64,000 nucleotides of DNA from an uncultured Gammaproteobacteria bacterium (GTDB taxonomy: Bacteria > Pseudomonadota > Gammaproteobacteria > GCA-001735895), in the NCBI GenBank assembly GCA_913061315.1, contig CAJXUC010000010.1, positions 1 through 64,000 of the forward strand, read 5' to 3'. Shown piece after piece: positions 1 to 9,157 of the stretch. A model generated the notes under the pieces. The model searched no databases. It saw only the letters and a list, made by a program, of their open reading frames with translations, and was not told the DNA's origin. Position 1 is the stretch's first letter; every line of letters begins with the position of its first letter. The translations under genes and the position numbers were made by a program.

Positions 1-49
1 ATCTACACGTAAGGAGTCGTCGGCAGCGTCAGATGTGTATAAGAGACAG
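1..49 (+). other. Illumina Nextera i5 adapter (sequencing artefact)
   Basis: Positions 1-8 match the end of the Illumina P5 oligonucleotide, 9-16 (GTAAGGAG) match a Nextera i5 index (S505), 17-30 match the Nextera read-1 overhang, and 31-49 are the 19-bp Tn5 mosaic end AGATGTGTATAAGAGACAG. The elements are in exact library order and abut without gaps. This is untrimmed library sequence at a contig end, not a genomic Tn5 site. The first real base is about 50. Confidence 0.97.
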
Positions 50-267
50 ATGTAAGCCTAGAATTACAAGATTATTAGAAGCGATTTGAACGGTGAGTTT
101 TGCTTTTAATCCGACGCGTCTGTCGACAGACTACATTAATTAAACACTTATTTAAAAGGTTAAGTCCACCTGGCTTTAGTGAGCAATATAACCTCTTATT
201 CTAATAATTATTGTTACAACAACTTTAAGTTTGGTATTCTTCGCAAAATAACTCAAGGGGAAAAAAA

Positions 268-1647
268 ATGAGTGAAAAGTTCCCCAAAGAAAATAATCGG
301 TTTAAGAACCTAGATTGGAAGATGGCAAAAACTGTTTCTTTGTCAATTCTGATTGGCGTGATGGCAGCTTTTGCCGCAAAAGGTCTGTTGCTTGCTATTA
401 ACTTCACACAGAACGTTTTACATCCTAGTCCGATCGGTAAACTGGTTGAAGAGCAAGGCATTGAAAACGCTTCACTCACTATTTGGCATGCGTTTACCTT
501 AGTTTTCATGGGTTTGGTTGTTGGACTACTGACACACTATCTAATGCCCAATAGGGCAAATCGTGGACTATCTCATGTCATCGAAGATGTGCATTTCAAT
601 AATGGACAAACGGGCGTCAAAGAGGGTCTTGCGGTTGGTCTTATTTCGGCAGTGTCGATTGGTGCAGGTGCTTCTGTTGGACGATATGGGCCTGCCGTTC
701 ACTTGGGTGCTGCTCTTGCCAGTGGTATTGGTACATCCTTTAAGCTGGATGACCAAGAAAAATTAACCTTGAGTTGTGTTGGTATTGCTGCGGCTATTTC
801 AGCTTCTTTTCTGGCGCCTATGGCGGCAGTTATTTTTGTGCAGGAAGTGGTTTTACGACAGTGGCGCCTGCATCAGTTCATTCCAACGGCAGCGGCAGCG
901 GTGGCGGCTTCTGAAACCGCTAAATTGCTTGATGTACACTTTATTATTGCCAGTAACCTGGTGCCTGACGACGTACCAGCGTACGAGTTTTTGTTTTTTG
1001 GTCTGATCGGTGTGTTATGCGCTATCGTTGGTATTGCCTTTAATCGACTACTACCAATGGCAGCAGGTTGGGTCGCAAAGAACGTGAAGGTCGACAATAG
1101 ATTAAAGCCTGCCATTGGTGGAATGATTCTGGCTGGTATTGGCTTCGGTTACCCTTCTGTACTAGGGCTCGGTGGGTATGAGACTCAAATGGCGGTTGCT
1201 GGAAACATTGCCTTAAAGTTATGTTTAACCCTGCTTGTGCTTAAATTTGTGGCCACTATTGTGAGTCTGGCGTTTGGGTTTAATGGCGGTGTGTTTGGTC
1301 CAAGCCTATTTATGGGCGCGATGATTGGTGCTTCTGTTGGGATTGTGGTTGAGGGTGCGGGCATTCCGATTTCGGGTATTTCACTGTATGCTATTGCGGG
1401 TATGGGAGCTACGGTCGCTACCGTCATAGGTGCCGTATATGCCGCTATTATAGCGCTGATTGAAATGACCGGTAAACTGTCACCATCCATACCGTTGTTA
1501 TTTTCGGTTACATCGGCTTATGTTGTGATTTATTTATTCTCGCAAAGTTCTTTACTGGTCAACCAGTTGAATGGTCGAAATAAAAATCCGTTTGATGAAG
1601 TACGCCCAACCGATAAAAAGTATGAAGGTATTAAACCGGCGCCTTAG
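268..1647 (+). CDS. CLC-family chloride channel lacking the gating glutamate
   Basis: A polytopic CLC anion transport protein of 459 residues, the usual size for a bacterial CLC without C-terminal CBS domains. The second signature reads GRYGP (Tyr140, codon 685-687) where exchangers such as E. coli ClcA have GREGP with the gating glutamate. The third signature is seen as NGGVFGPSLF. By eye the internal proton glutamate is also absent (FVQEVV against FIVEEM). This suggests a passive chloride channel rather than a proton/chloride exchanger; that is inference. The start follows an AGGGG Shine-Dalgarno. It stands alone and converges on rpoZ. Confidence 0.88.
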   Translation: MSEKFPKENNRFKNLDWKMAKTVSLSILIGVMAAFAAKGLLLAINFTQNVLHPSPIGKLVEEQGIENASLTIWHAFTLVFMGLVVGLLTHYLMPNRANRGLSHVIEDVHFNNGQTGVKEGLAVGLISAVSIGAGASVGRYGPAVHLGAALASGIGTSFKLDDQEKLTLSCVGIAAAISASFLAPMAAVIFVQEVVLRQWRLHQFIPTAAAAVAASETAKLLDVHFIIASNLVPDDVPAYEFLFFGLIGVLCAIVGIAFNRLLPMAAGWVAKNVKVDNRLKPAIGGMILAGIGFGYPSVLGLGGYETQMAVAGNIALKLCLTLLVLKFVATIVSLAFGFNGGVFGPSLFMGAMIGASVGIVVEGAGIPISGISLYAIAGMGATVATVIGAVYAAIIALIEMTGKLSPSIPLLFSVTSAYVVIYLFSQSSLLVNQLNGRNKNPFDEVRPTDKKYEGIKPAP

Positions 1648-1685
1648 TGGCCTGTTAGTCTATTCGATTAGCCGAACGCTGAACC

Positions 1686-1712
1686 CGTGGACATTCTAAA
1701 TGGATATCCACG
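1686..1712 (+). terminator. Short hairpin after the CLC gene
   Basis: A 6-bp perfect stem (CGTGGA/TCCACG) with a 15-nt loop lies 40 nt after the CLC stop and is followed by a T-rich but interrupted stretch. It may end transcription between the convergent CLC and rpoZ genes. The stem is short, so the call is weak. Confidence 0.3.
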
Positions 1713-1905
1713 AGTGAGTTTAATTTTAAGGTTTGTATGCAGCTTTGCCTAATACAATAATAAATCTAGGTTGCTAGTTTATTAACTAATGTTGAATTAA
1801 TTTTTGATTTTATGTCGTCAAGGTCACATTACTTAATCATTAGGGGAGTGACTCAAAGTCAATCGTTGCTATTTTTTTGCAGAATGGCAACGAATTGAAT
1901 CTTAA

Positions 1906-2205
1906 TTACTCTTCTGTCCTTGCTTGCTCTGCGTTAAGACTGGCTTGCGCGATTTGACGAACCAGTTCGTCATCTGTTGATAGCCTTTCCAGTGCGCGTT
2001 TTGCTTCCATTTCGTCCATGCCATCAGCCGTGACTAAGCCTTCGGCTATCTCGCGCAGGGCTATAACGGTTGGTTTATCGTTTTCAGCTGGGACCAAAGG
2101 ATCAGCACCTTGTGAGATCTGGCGTGCACGACGTGAGGCAAGCAATACTAGATCAAACCGGTTATCTACGTGTTCGAGACAATCTTCAACAGTGATACGC
2201 GCCAT
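1906..2205 (-). CDS. rpoZ: DNA-directed RNA polymerase omega subunit
   Basis: Small RNA polymerase subunit that chaperones assembly of beta-prime and contributes to a ppGpp site. The 99-residue protein opens with [11 protein letters not shown] and carries [14 protein letters not shown], both typical of gammaproteobacterial omega. It lies 65 nt downstream of gmk on the same strand, as in the common gmk-rpoZ-spoT order. Here spoT does not follow; the next gene is the convergent CLC channel, so the stringent-response gene has been uncoupled or lies elsewhere. Confidence 0.95.
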   Translation of the reverse strand: MARITVEDCLEHVDNRFDLVLLASRRARQISQGADPLVPAENDKPTVIALREIAEGLVTADGMDEMEAKRALERLSTDDELVRQIAQASLNAEQARTEE

Positions 2206-2270
2206 GCTTTAGCTCCAAGGAATGATAGATATAAAAAGGGGGCGTAATAGTAGCTAATTCGAATGAAAAT

Positions 2271-2897
2271 CTAAACCATTTCTTTTGGAATTGAGGCAAT
2301 TAATTGCTTATTTTTCAGTATTTGTCGTTCTTTAGTCATTCCTTGAGCGTGAATGATGCATTCGAGGTCGTATAAAGCTTGGTTGAAGTCTTCATTCACT
2401 ACTAAATATTCGGCATCATTCCAGTGTGACATTTCTCTGTCGGCCGATTCCATCCGACGATTGATGGTTGTTTTGTCGTCAGTGCCACGGTCAACCAGAC
2501 GTTGCTCTAAAGTTTCTCTGGAGGGGGGCAAAATAAAAATACAAACCGTATGGGGCATTTTTTGTTTCACTTGTCGAGCGCCCTGCCAGTCAATTTCTAA
2601 TATGACGTGTTTGCCACTATCGAGAATACCTTCAACCGAACGCTGGGCCGTTCCGTATGAATTATCGAATACTTGGGCATACTCGATAAACTCATCGTTC
2701 TCGATCATTGATTCGAATTGGTTAAGGTGGACAAAATGATAATCGGTTGTGTTGACTTCACCGGGTCTGATTTCTCGAGTGGTATGGGACACGCTAACTA
2801 CTAATTCCTCAGGTTTTTTCGCCAGCAATGCTTTAACCAAGCTGGTTTTACCCGCACCTGAAGGTGCCGAAATTGTAAATAAGCAAGCTGTGTTCAT
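2271..2897 (-). CDS. gmk: Guanylate kinase
   Basis: Phosphorylates GMP to GDP with ATP in the cytoplasm. The 208-residue length is standard. The P-loop SAPSGAGKTS is at residues 9-18, followed by the GMP-binding stretch SHTTREIRPGE and the lid around DRGTDDKTTINRR. It is probably co-transcribed with rpoZ downstream, and its upstream region is shared with the divergent tcdA. Confidence 0.96.
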   Translation of the reverse strand: MNTACLFTISAPSGAGKTSLVKALLAKKPEELVVSVSHTTREIRPGEVNTTDYHFVHLNQFESMIENDEFIEYAQVFDNSYGTAQRSVEGILDSGKHVILEIDWQGARQVKQKMPHTVCIFILPPSRETLEQRLVDRGTDDKTTINRRMESADREMSHWNDAEYLVVNEDFNQALYDLECIIHAQGMTKERQILKNKQLIASIPKEMV

Positions 2898-3029
2898 ACC
2901 AGGTCTCTTGGAACAATCGATTGATCGACAGAATTATCGTTTAATTTTGGTGATATTGTAATGACAGTTTGAGTGTAGCCCAATACACTTATATGACTCA
3001 ACCTTACAGATTGATATCACTTAATTTAC

Positions 3030-3821
3030 ATGCTCAGTCCTGATTATTTAAACCGCTTCGAAGGTCTCGCGAGAGTATTTGGAATGGCGTCACTTGAACA
3101 CCTTCAGCAAGCACACTTTTGTATTGTCGGTGTCGGTGGCGTTGGTTCTTGGGCTGCAGAAGCGGCGGCTCGCTCTGGGGTGGGAAAAATTAGCCTGATC
3201 GACCATGATGACATCGATTTAAGTAATACTAACCGACAAGTTCACACGCTGCTAGATACTGTAGGGCAAAGCAAGGTGGAGGTATTAAAAGCCCGCATAC
3301 TGCAAATTAATCCAGAATGCGACTGCACTGCGATAGATGATTTAGTCACCCGCGGTAACATTTTAAAATTCAATTTCGCTCAATATGACTGTGTGATCGA
3401 TGCGATTGATCACGTGCAGCATAAAGTGTCTTTAGTACACCACTGTCGGCGCAATAAAATCGCTTTGGTTTCAACCGGAGGTGCGGGTGGGCTAACGGAC
3501 CCGACGCGAATTGAAGTGGATGATTTGATTCGCTCGTACAATGACCCGTTATTGGCTAAAATGCGGGCTAATTTGCGCCAGCAATTGGGTTATAGCCGGA
3601 ATCCTAAGCGCCGTCATATGATAGATTGTGTGTTTTCTACCGAGCAGCCTAGCTATCCTGCAGACGATGGAGGTATTAGTTTAAGTAAGCCAAAGCGACC
3701 AGAGAGAACGTCTCTTGACTGCTCAACGGGCATTGGTTCGTTTGTTGGCGTTACCGCTAGCTTTGGCTTCACGGCTGTGTCACACGCAATAAATAAGTAT
3801 TTACGTAAGAAGGCAAAGTAA
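3030..3821 (+). CDS. tcdA: tRNA threonylcarbamoyladenosine dehydratase
   Basis: E1-like enzyme (TcdA/CsdL, formerly YgdL) that uses ATP to convert t6A37 to cyclic ct6A37 in ANN-decoding tRNAs. It has the nucleotide-binding VGVGGVGSWAAEAAARSG near residue 33, then SLIDHDDIDLSNTNRQ, the ThiF/MoeB-type adenylation pocket. At 263 residues it is close to E. coli TcdA. A hydrophobic stretch before the C-terminus matches the membrane-associated tail of the family. It is monocistronic and divergent from gmk. Confidence 0.93.
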   Translation: MLSPDYLNRFEGLARVFGMASLEHLQQAHFCIVGVGGVGSWAAEAAARSGVGKISLIDHDDIDLSNTNRQVHTLLDTVGQSKVEVLKARILQINPECDCTAIDDLVTRGNILKFNFAQYDCVIDAIDHVQHKVSLVHHCRRNKIALVSTGGAGGLTDPTRIEVDDLIRSYNDPLLAKMRANLRQQLGYSRNPKRRHMIDCVFSTEQPSYPADDGGISLSKPKRPERTSLDCSTGIGSFVGVTASFGFTAVSHAINKYLRKKAK

Positions 3822-3964
3822 AGGAGTCCAGATAGTCATTTTAATGTTAATAGCATCAGGAGTATTAATCTAATAAGTGATAAGCTCATTAATAAGAAAT
3901 TAAAATAATAAAGTTCTAAAAATAAAACACTAACAATAAATTAACGCAATCTCAGGGGAAATTA

Positions 3965-5095
3965 ATGTCTGATCAAAATGAATCTAGTAAAAAACCATTA
4001 GTAATTGGGGTAATCGGTGTCGCCGTTTTGGCCATAGTATTATATTTATCGGGTGTTTTGACGCCCAAAGAAGCGCCTAAGCCTGAAGTAGCTAGTGCAG
4101 CGGACAATGTTGGTTTTGTTTATGTCAGTCCGGTCGGTGACGCTGGCTGGACTTATCAGCATGACCTCGGTCGATTACAAATGGAAGAGCAAACCGGTGT
4201 TACTTCTAACTTCGTCGAAAACGTGGCTGAAGGTGCTGATGCCGAGCGTGTGATCAATGAAATGGCCAAACGGGGTGATAAGGTTATCTTTGCCACTAGC
4301 TTTGGTTATATGAACTATATGTTAAAAGTATCAGAAAATTTTCCTGATACCGCTTTTGTTCACGCCACAGGTTACAAAATGGGTGAGAACATGGGTATTT
4401 ATAATGCACGGTTTTATGAAGGCCGCTATCTCACGGGTGTTATTGCGGGTGAAATGACTCAGTCGAATGTGTTGGGTTATGTTGCAGCCTTCCCAATCCC
4501 CGAAGTGCTTCAGGGTATTAATGCGTTTATTCAAGGGGCTCGTAGTGTCAATCCAGACGCAGAGCTACGTGTTATTTGGGTGAACTCATGGTTTGATCCA
4601 GGAAAAGAGCGTCAGGCGTCTTTGACCTTGATGTCTCAGGGTGCTGATGTTTTAACACATCACACGGACTCGACTGCTGTGGTTCAGGCCGCAGAAGAAA
4701 AAGGTCAATATGCCGTGGGTTATCACTCGGATATGTCTAAATATGGACCTAACGCCCATTTGACTGCTACAACCCATCATTGGGGTGAATTTTACACTAA
4801 GACGGTCAAACAAGTTCAAGCCGGTAACTGGAAGCCAGAAAGCCTTTGGGGCGGTTATGCGGATGATATGGTGAGTCTTGCACCTCTGAATAAAGCGATA
4901 CCGGCTGAAGTTCAGGCACGTATTGTCAAAATGGAAGCGCAGATGGCTGATGGCAGCATGCATGCATTTGCAGGCCCAGTTGTTGACCAAGATGGCAATA
5001 CGGTTGTTGCAGCTGGCGACAATATGACGGACGACCAATTGGGCAGTATGGATTTTTATGTTCAGGGCGTTGTAAGTAAACTACCTAAAAAGTAG
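3965..5095 (+). CDS. BMP-family (PnrA-like) substrate-binding protein of an ABC transporter
   Basis: Periplasmic binding protein of the basic membrane protein/PnrA family, which delivers purine nucleosides or related compounds to a YufOPQ-type ABC transporter. Residues 12-33 form a hydrophobic signal or anchor segment; no lipobox cysteine is visible, so it may be released or membrane-anchored. Family motifs include VGFVYVSPVGDAGWTYQHD, FATSFGYM and the NSWFDPGKERQA stretch. A strong AGGGG ribosome site precedes it. The matching permease and ATPase genes are about 23 kb away at 27.2-30.8 kb. Its position beside puuD and guaD points to purine uptake, which is inference from context. Confidence 0.88.
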   Translation: MSDQNESSKKPLVIGVIGVAVLAIVLYLSGVLTPKEAPKPEVASAADNVGFVYVSPVGDAGWTYQHDLGRLQMEEQTGVTSNFVENVAEGADAERVINEMAKRGDKVIFATSFGYMNYMLKVSENFPDTAFVHATGYKMGENMGIYNARFYEGRYLTGVIAGEMTQSNVLGYVAAFPIPEVLQGINAFIQGARSVNPDAELRVIWVNSWFDPGKERQASLTLMSQGADVLTHHTDSTAVVQAAEEKGQYAVGYHSDMSKYGPNAHLTATTHHWGEFYTKTVKQVQAGNWKPESLWGGYADDMVSLAPLNKAIPAEVQARIVKMEAQMADGSMHAFAGPVVDQDGNTVVAAGDNMTDDQLGSMDFYVQGVVSKLPKK

Positions 5096-5109
5096 TCTTG
5101 AGTGTATGT

Positions 5110-5140
5110 CAGGGTGGATATAATTGGGATATCTACCCTG
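5110..5140 (+). promoter_or_regulatory. Long intercistronic hairpin between binding-protein gene and puuD
   Basis: CAGGGTGGATAT (5110-5121) pairs with ATATCTACCCTG (5129-5140): a 12-bp stem with one G-T pair and a 7-nt loop, 15 nt after the binding-protein stop. There is no T-tract, so it is more likely an mRNA-stabilising or partial-termination element that keeps the binding protein more abundant than the enzymes downstream. Confidence 0.55.
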
Positions 5141-5205
5141 CCTAATATTACTGTTTGCTATAAGGGTAAAGATGGATTTTTTAAAGCGAAAAATCAGATA
5201 AAACT

Positions 5206-6417
5206 ATGGAAGCCTACCTTTTAGACTGGGCCAATTTATTGTTGCGTTGGCTACACGTTATTTCGGGTGTTGCTTGGATAGGCGCTTCGTTTTATTTCGT
5301 TATGTTGGATAATTCATTAACTCAACCTGTGAAAAGGTCCGACAGTGACAAGGGTGTCTCAGGCGAATTATGGGCAGTTCATGGCGGTGGTTTTTATCAC
5401 AGTCAAAAATATAAGGTGGGCCCCAAAGGCGAGCCACTGTCTGATAATTTACACTGGTCAAAATGGGAAGCCTACACCACCTGGTTTTCAGGCATGGCGC
5501 TGCTCGTGATTATTTACTGGTTTGGCGCCAACACCTATTTAATTGATCAACAAGTTATGCCAATGTCAGCAACGATGGCTATCACTATTAGCGGGAGTGT
5601 GCTGGTCGCAGGTTGGCTAATTTATAATACGCTGTGCCGAGTTTTGGCTAACAAAGACACGTTACTCACCGCTATTATTTTGTTGCTCATTATTGCCACT
5701 GACTGGGCTTTGTTTCAGGCTTTTAGTGCACGTGCAGCTTACCTGCATGTGGGTGCGATGATGGGAACGATTATGGTTTTCAATGTGATGATTCACATTA
5801 TTCCTGGTCAAAAAAAAGTCGTAGCGCAAATCCGCGCGGGCGAAGAACCTGATTCAGCTCCTGGCATCATCGGCAAACAGCGATCAGTGCACAATACTTA
5901 TTTTACGCTGCCAGTCTTATTTATTATGATCAGTGGCCACTATCCAATAACCTATGGCAATGAACATGGTTGGTTGGTGCTCGCGTTTGTAATGATGGCA
6001 GGCGTTTTAATCCGTCAGTTTTTTGTCCTGCGCCATCGTGGGCAGGTCCTATGGTGGCTTCCGGTCATTGGCATTATTATTCTACTGGCGCTTATATGGG
6101 TTTTAAGACCCTCGACTGAAGGCATTGACAATACAGCGAGTGTTGCAATTGTTAGTGACGCACAAGTCACGCAGGTGATTGCGGCGCGTTGCACTGTTTG
6201 CCATGCGGTATCGCCCACTCAAGCTGGATTTTCAGCCCCACCCTTGGGATTGGTGCTTGAGTCAAGCGAGCAGATAGCGCTAAATGCTGAAAAAATTGCG
6301 ACTTCAGTCCAGAGTCACTATATGCCGTTAGGCAACTTGACCGGTATGACTAACGAAGAGCGCCTTATCATTAGTACCTGGTATCGCCAGCGTTCGACAA
6401 TTAAACAACCGTTATGA
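5206..6417 (+). CDS. puuD: Membrane urate hydroxylase with cytochrome c domain
   Basis: PuuD oxidises urate to 5-hydroxyisourate at the cytoplasmic membrane, replacing soluble uricase. The 403-residue protein has a long hydrophobic N-terminal part with about eight or nine predicted membrane segments starting with the family opening LLRWLHVISGVAWIGASFYF. The C-terminal c-type cytochrome domain has CTVCH at residues 329-333 and a probable axial methionine in SHYMPLGN. The stop overlaps the guaD start by 4 nt, so the two are translationally coupled. The product feeds UraH at 35.8 kb. Confidence 0.93.
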   Translation: MEAYLLDWANLLLRWLHVISGVAWIGASFYFVMLDNSLTQPVKRSDSDKGVSGELWAVHGGGFYHSQKYKVGPKGEPLSDNLHWSKWEAYTTWFSGMALLVIIYWFGANTYLIDQQVMPMSATMAITISGSVLVAGWLIYNTLCRVLANKDTLLTAIILLLIIATDWALFQAFSARAAYLHVGAMMGTIMVFNVMIHIIPGQKKVVAQIRAGEEPDSAPGIIGKQRSVHNTYFTLPVLFIMISGHYPITYGNEHGWLVLAFVMMAGVLIRQFFVLRHRGQVLWWLPVIGIIILLALIWVLRPSTEGIDNTASVAIVSDAQVTQVIAARCTVCHAVSPTQAGFSAPPLGLVLESSEQIALNAEKIATSVQSHYMPLGNLTGMTNEERLIISTWYRQRSTIKQPL

Positions 6418-7766
6418 AAGTCATTTCATTACCAGTGCAACTCGATAGCAGTCGTTGTGACAAGGCCATTCGCGCATCGTTTTTACATTTTAATGACGAC
6501 CCGGACAAGTCTTTAGACAGTTGGGAATATATTGAAGATGGTCTTCTTATTCTTAAACTTGGCCATGTTACTGCGCTGGGTAAAGCAGATGACTGGTTTG
6601 ACTTTTTACCTGATGGTGTCGAGTTTCATGATTTTACTGGCAAATTAATTATGCCGGGTTTTATTGATACCCATACTCACTACCCGCAAACTGACATGAT
6701 TGCGAGCCATGGTGCACAACTGCTTGAATGGCTCGAAAAGTACACTTTTCCCACTGAAGCTAAATTTTCAGATATTAATGTTGCCAACGCGACGGCGGAA
6801 TTTTTTTGCGACGAATTATTACGCAACGGCACTACGACAAGCGCTGTTTTTGCAACGATTCACCCTGAATCGGTTGACGCCATATTTGGTGCTGCTCAAA
6901 AACGTGACATGCGGATAATTTCTGGCAAGGTAATGATGGATCAAAATGCGCCTGACTTTTTGTGCGATACGGCCGAAACTAGTTACGAAGATAGCGCTAA
7001 ACTGATTGAGAAGTGGCATGGAAATGGTCGGGCTTTGTATGCGGTTACGCCTCGATTTGTACCTACTTCGTCAGTTGATCAATTGCGAATGGCTAATCGT
7101 TTGCGTCACGAATATAAGGCGCTTTACCTTCAAACACATGTGGCAGAAAATACGGATGAAGTTGCCTGGGTAGCTGAGTTATTCCCAGATCGTCGTAGCT
7201 ATCTTGATGTTTATGAGCATTATGGTTTAGTGGGTGAGCGATCAATTTATGCACATTGCATTCACCTAGATTCGACTGATCGAAAGTTAATAGCTGATAG
7301 GGGGGCTTCAATGGCTTTTTGCCCGACCTCTAATTTATTTTTAGGCAGTGGTTTATTTGATCTGGACAGTGCGCTCTTCAATAATATTAAAGTTGGAGTC
7401 GCAACTGATGTGGGTGGTGGTACCAGCTTTAGTATCTTACAAACACTCAACGAAGCTTATAAAGTCAGCCAAATGTCAGGGCAAACCTTGACGTCAATGA
7501 AAGCTTTTTATCTGGCTACTCTGGGTGGCGCTAAAGCGCTTTCTCTCGATCATAAATTAGGCAATTTTGAACTGGACAAAGAAGCTGATTTTGTGGTGTT
7601 AGATTTAGAATCAACCCCATTGATGGAAAGGCGCATGGACAACTCGGATTCAATCCAAGATAAGTTGTTTGCGTTAATGATGTTGGGAGACGATCGTGCG
7701 GTTCACGCTACCTTTGTGATGGGTGTTTGCCGGTTTAAAGAGGGCCGTTCGACATGTCAGGATTAG
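6414..7766 (+). CDS. guaD: Guanine deaminase
   Basis: Zinc amidohydrolase converting guanine to xanthine and ammonia. Residue count (450) and motifs fit GuaD: PGFIDTHTHYPQTD with the first two metal histidines, the LEKYTFPTEAKF loop, QTHVAEN, and the metal aspartate in ATDVGGGTSFS. It overlaps puuD by 4 nt and the following amidohydrolase by 13 nt, so all three are one operon. Its xanthine product is the substrate of XdhAB encoded at 31.9-35.8 kb. Confidence 0.95.
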   Translation: MKVISLPVQLDSSRCDKAIRASFLHFNDDPDKSLDSWEYIEDGLLILKLGHVTALGKADDWFDFLPDGVEFHDFTGKLIMPGFIDTHTHYPQTDMIASHGAQLLEWLEKYTFPTEAKFSDINVANATAEFFCDELLRNGTTTSAVFATIHPESVDAIFGAAQKRDMRIISGKVMMDQNAPDFLCDTAETSYEDSAKLIEKWHGNGRALYAVTPRFVPTSSVDQLRMANRLRHEYKALYLQTHVAENTDEVAWVAELFPDRRSYLDVYEHYGLVGERSIYAHCIHLDSTDRKLIADRGASMAFCPTSNLFLGSGLFDLDSALFNNIKVGVATDVGGGTSFSILQTLNEAYKVSQMSGQTLTSMKAFYLATLGGAKALSLDHKLGNFELDKEADFVVLDLESTPLMERRMDNSDSIQDKLFALMMLGDDRAVHATFVMGVCRFKEGRSTCQD

Positions 7767-9157
7767 TGGTCGAGAATATACATCGTCTAGTCACGATGGA
7801 TAATCAGCGCCGCGAAATTGAAGATGGTGCGGTGGTGATTGAGCATAATAAAATTATATTCGTTGGTTCCACCCTCGACGCGCAACAATGGCTTAAAAAG
7901 CACCCGATGACCATTGGTCGTCGAGTCGACGCTAGTGGCACGGTGGTATTACCTGGCCTAATTAACTGTCATCACCACTTGTATCAAACCCTCACCCGAA
8001 GTATTGGTACTGCAGAAGGGCTGTCTTTATTTGACTGGCTAAAAGCACTTTATCCAATATGGGGGCAAATGGATGCTGAGGCGGTTTACGTAAGCGCTAA
8101 GCTTGGACTGGCAGAATTATTACTGTCAGGAGCTACCACCGTGGCTGATCATCTTTATCTGTTTCCTAACGATGCTAAACTTGATGATGAAATCAGGGCT
8201 GCAAAAGAACTTGGGGTGCGTTTTCATCCGACGCGTGGCAGCATGAGCCTTGGTCAAAGTCAGGGTGGTTTGCCACCGGATAGCCTCTGTGAAGATGAAG
8301 CCGACATCATCGCCGATTGTATTCGCGTAATCGAAAAATTTCATGATCCAGAACCCTGTTCGATGTTACGCATTGGTCTTGCGCCCTGTTCGCCGTTTAG
8401 TGTGACTACCGATTTAATGAAGCGCTGTGCAAATCTGGCACGGCAATATAAGGGCGTTAATTTACATACCCATTTAGCTGAGACCATCGACGAAAACCGT
8501 TTTTGTGAAGAAAAATTTGGTATGCGTCCGTTGCAATATATGCAAAGCCTCGGTTGGACGGGTGACGACGTTTGGTTCGCACACATGGTTCATCCGGACT
8601 CTGATGAAATAGAAACGCTGGCTAAAACTAAAACAGGCGTTTGTCACTGTCCGAGTAGCAATATGATTCTGGCGTCGGGTATTGCGCCTATCCGTGAAAT
8701 GATGGATGCCAATGTTCGAGTCGGTCTTGGTGTCGATGGGTCTGCCAGTAACGACGGTAATCACTTGTTGGGTGAAGCTAGGCAGGCAATGTTATTACAG
8801 CGAGTTGGTTGGCCCGGTTTTGAGTCGAATGCGGATCGTTTTTCGGCTCGTGAAGCATTGGAACTTGCAACGCTTGGGGGTGCATCAACCCTAGGTCGGG
8901 ACGATATTGGCAGTCTAGAAGTTGGCAAAGCGGCCGACTTGATTGCATTCCGTGTTGATGACCTGAGCCATGCTGGTGGTATGAGTGACCCAGTCGCATC
9001 GTTACTCACCTGTGCACCCGGCACCGTTTGGTTGTCGGTTATCAATGGTCAAATTGTTGTCGAAGATAGTCAGATTCCCGTGTTGGATATTCCTGCGCTG
9101 GTGAAGCGGCATAATGAAATTTCACTGGAACTGTTAACCAAAGCAGGCGGGGCTTAA
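7754..9157 (+). CDS. 8-oxoguanine deaminase-type amidohydrolase
   Basis: A 467-residue amidohydrolase of the AtzB/TrzN-like group that includes 8-oxoguanine deaminase (8-oxoguanine to urate). Visible are the metal site GLINCHHHLYQTLTRS, the HTHLAET strand, and the catalytic aspartate region GLGVDGSASNDGNHL. Some family members are annotated hydroxydechloroatrazine ethylaminohydrolase. The purine setting behind puuD and guaD favours the 8-oxoguanine role, since it yields the PuuD substrate. It overlaps guaD by 13 nt. Confidence 0.87.
   Translation: MSGLVVENIHRLVTMDNQRREIEDGAVVIEHNKIIFVGSTLDAQQWLKKHPMTIGRRVDASGTVVLPGLINCHHHLYQTLTRSIGTAEGLSLFDWLKALYPIWGQMDAEAVYVSAKLGLAELLLSGATTVADHLYLFPNDAKLDDEIRAAKELGVRFHPTRGSMSLGQSQGGLPPDSLCEDEADIIADCIRVIEKFHDPEPCSMLRIGLAPCSPFSVTTDLMKRCANLARQYKGVNLHTHLAETIDENRFCEEKFGMRPLQYMQSLGWTGDDVWFAHMVHPDSDEIETLAKTKTGVCHCPSSNMILASGIAPIREMMDANVRVGLGVDGSASNDGNHLLGEARQAMLLQRVGWPGFESNADRFSAREALELATLGGASTLGRDDIGSLEVGKAADLIAFRVDDLSHAGGMSDPVASLLTCAPGTVWLSVINGQIVVEDSQIPVLDIPALVKRHNEISLELLTKAGGA

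Noticed and set aside
31..49. Tn5 mosaic end as evidence of a transposon
   Set aside because: It is embedded in exact Illumina library oligonucleotide order, so it is an adapter and not a genomic insertion.
8126..9045. Several open frames antisense to the deaminase genes
   Set aside because: Shadows of strongly supported amidohydrolase genes with clear zinc-site motifs.
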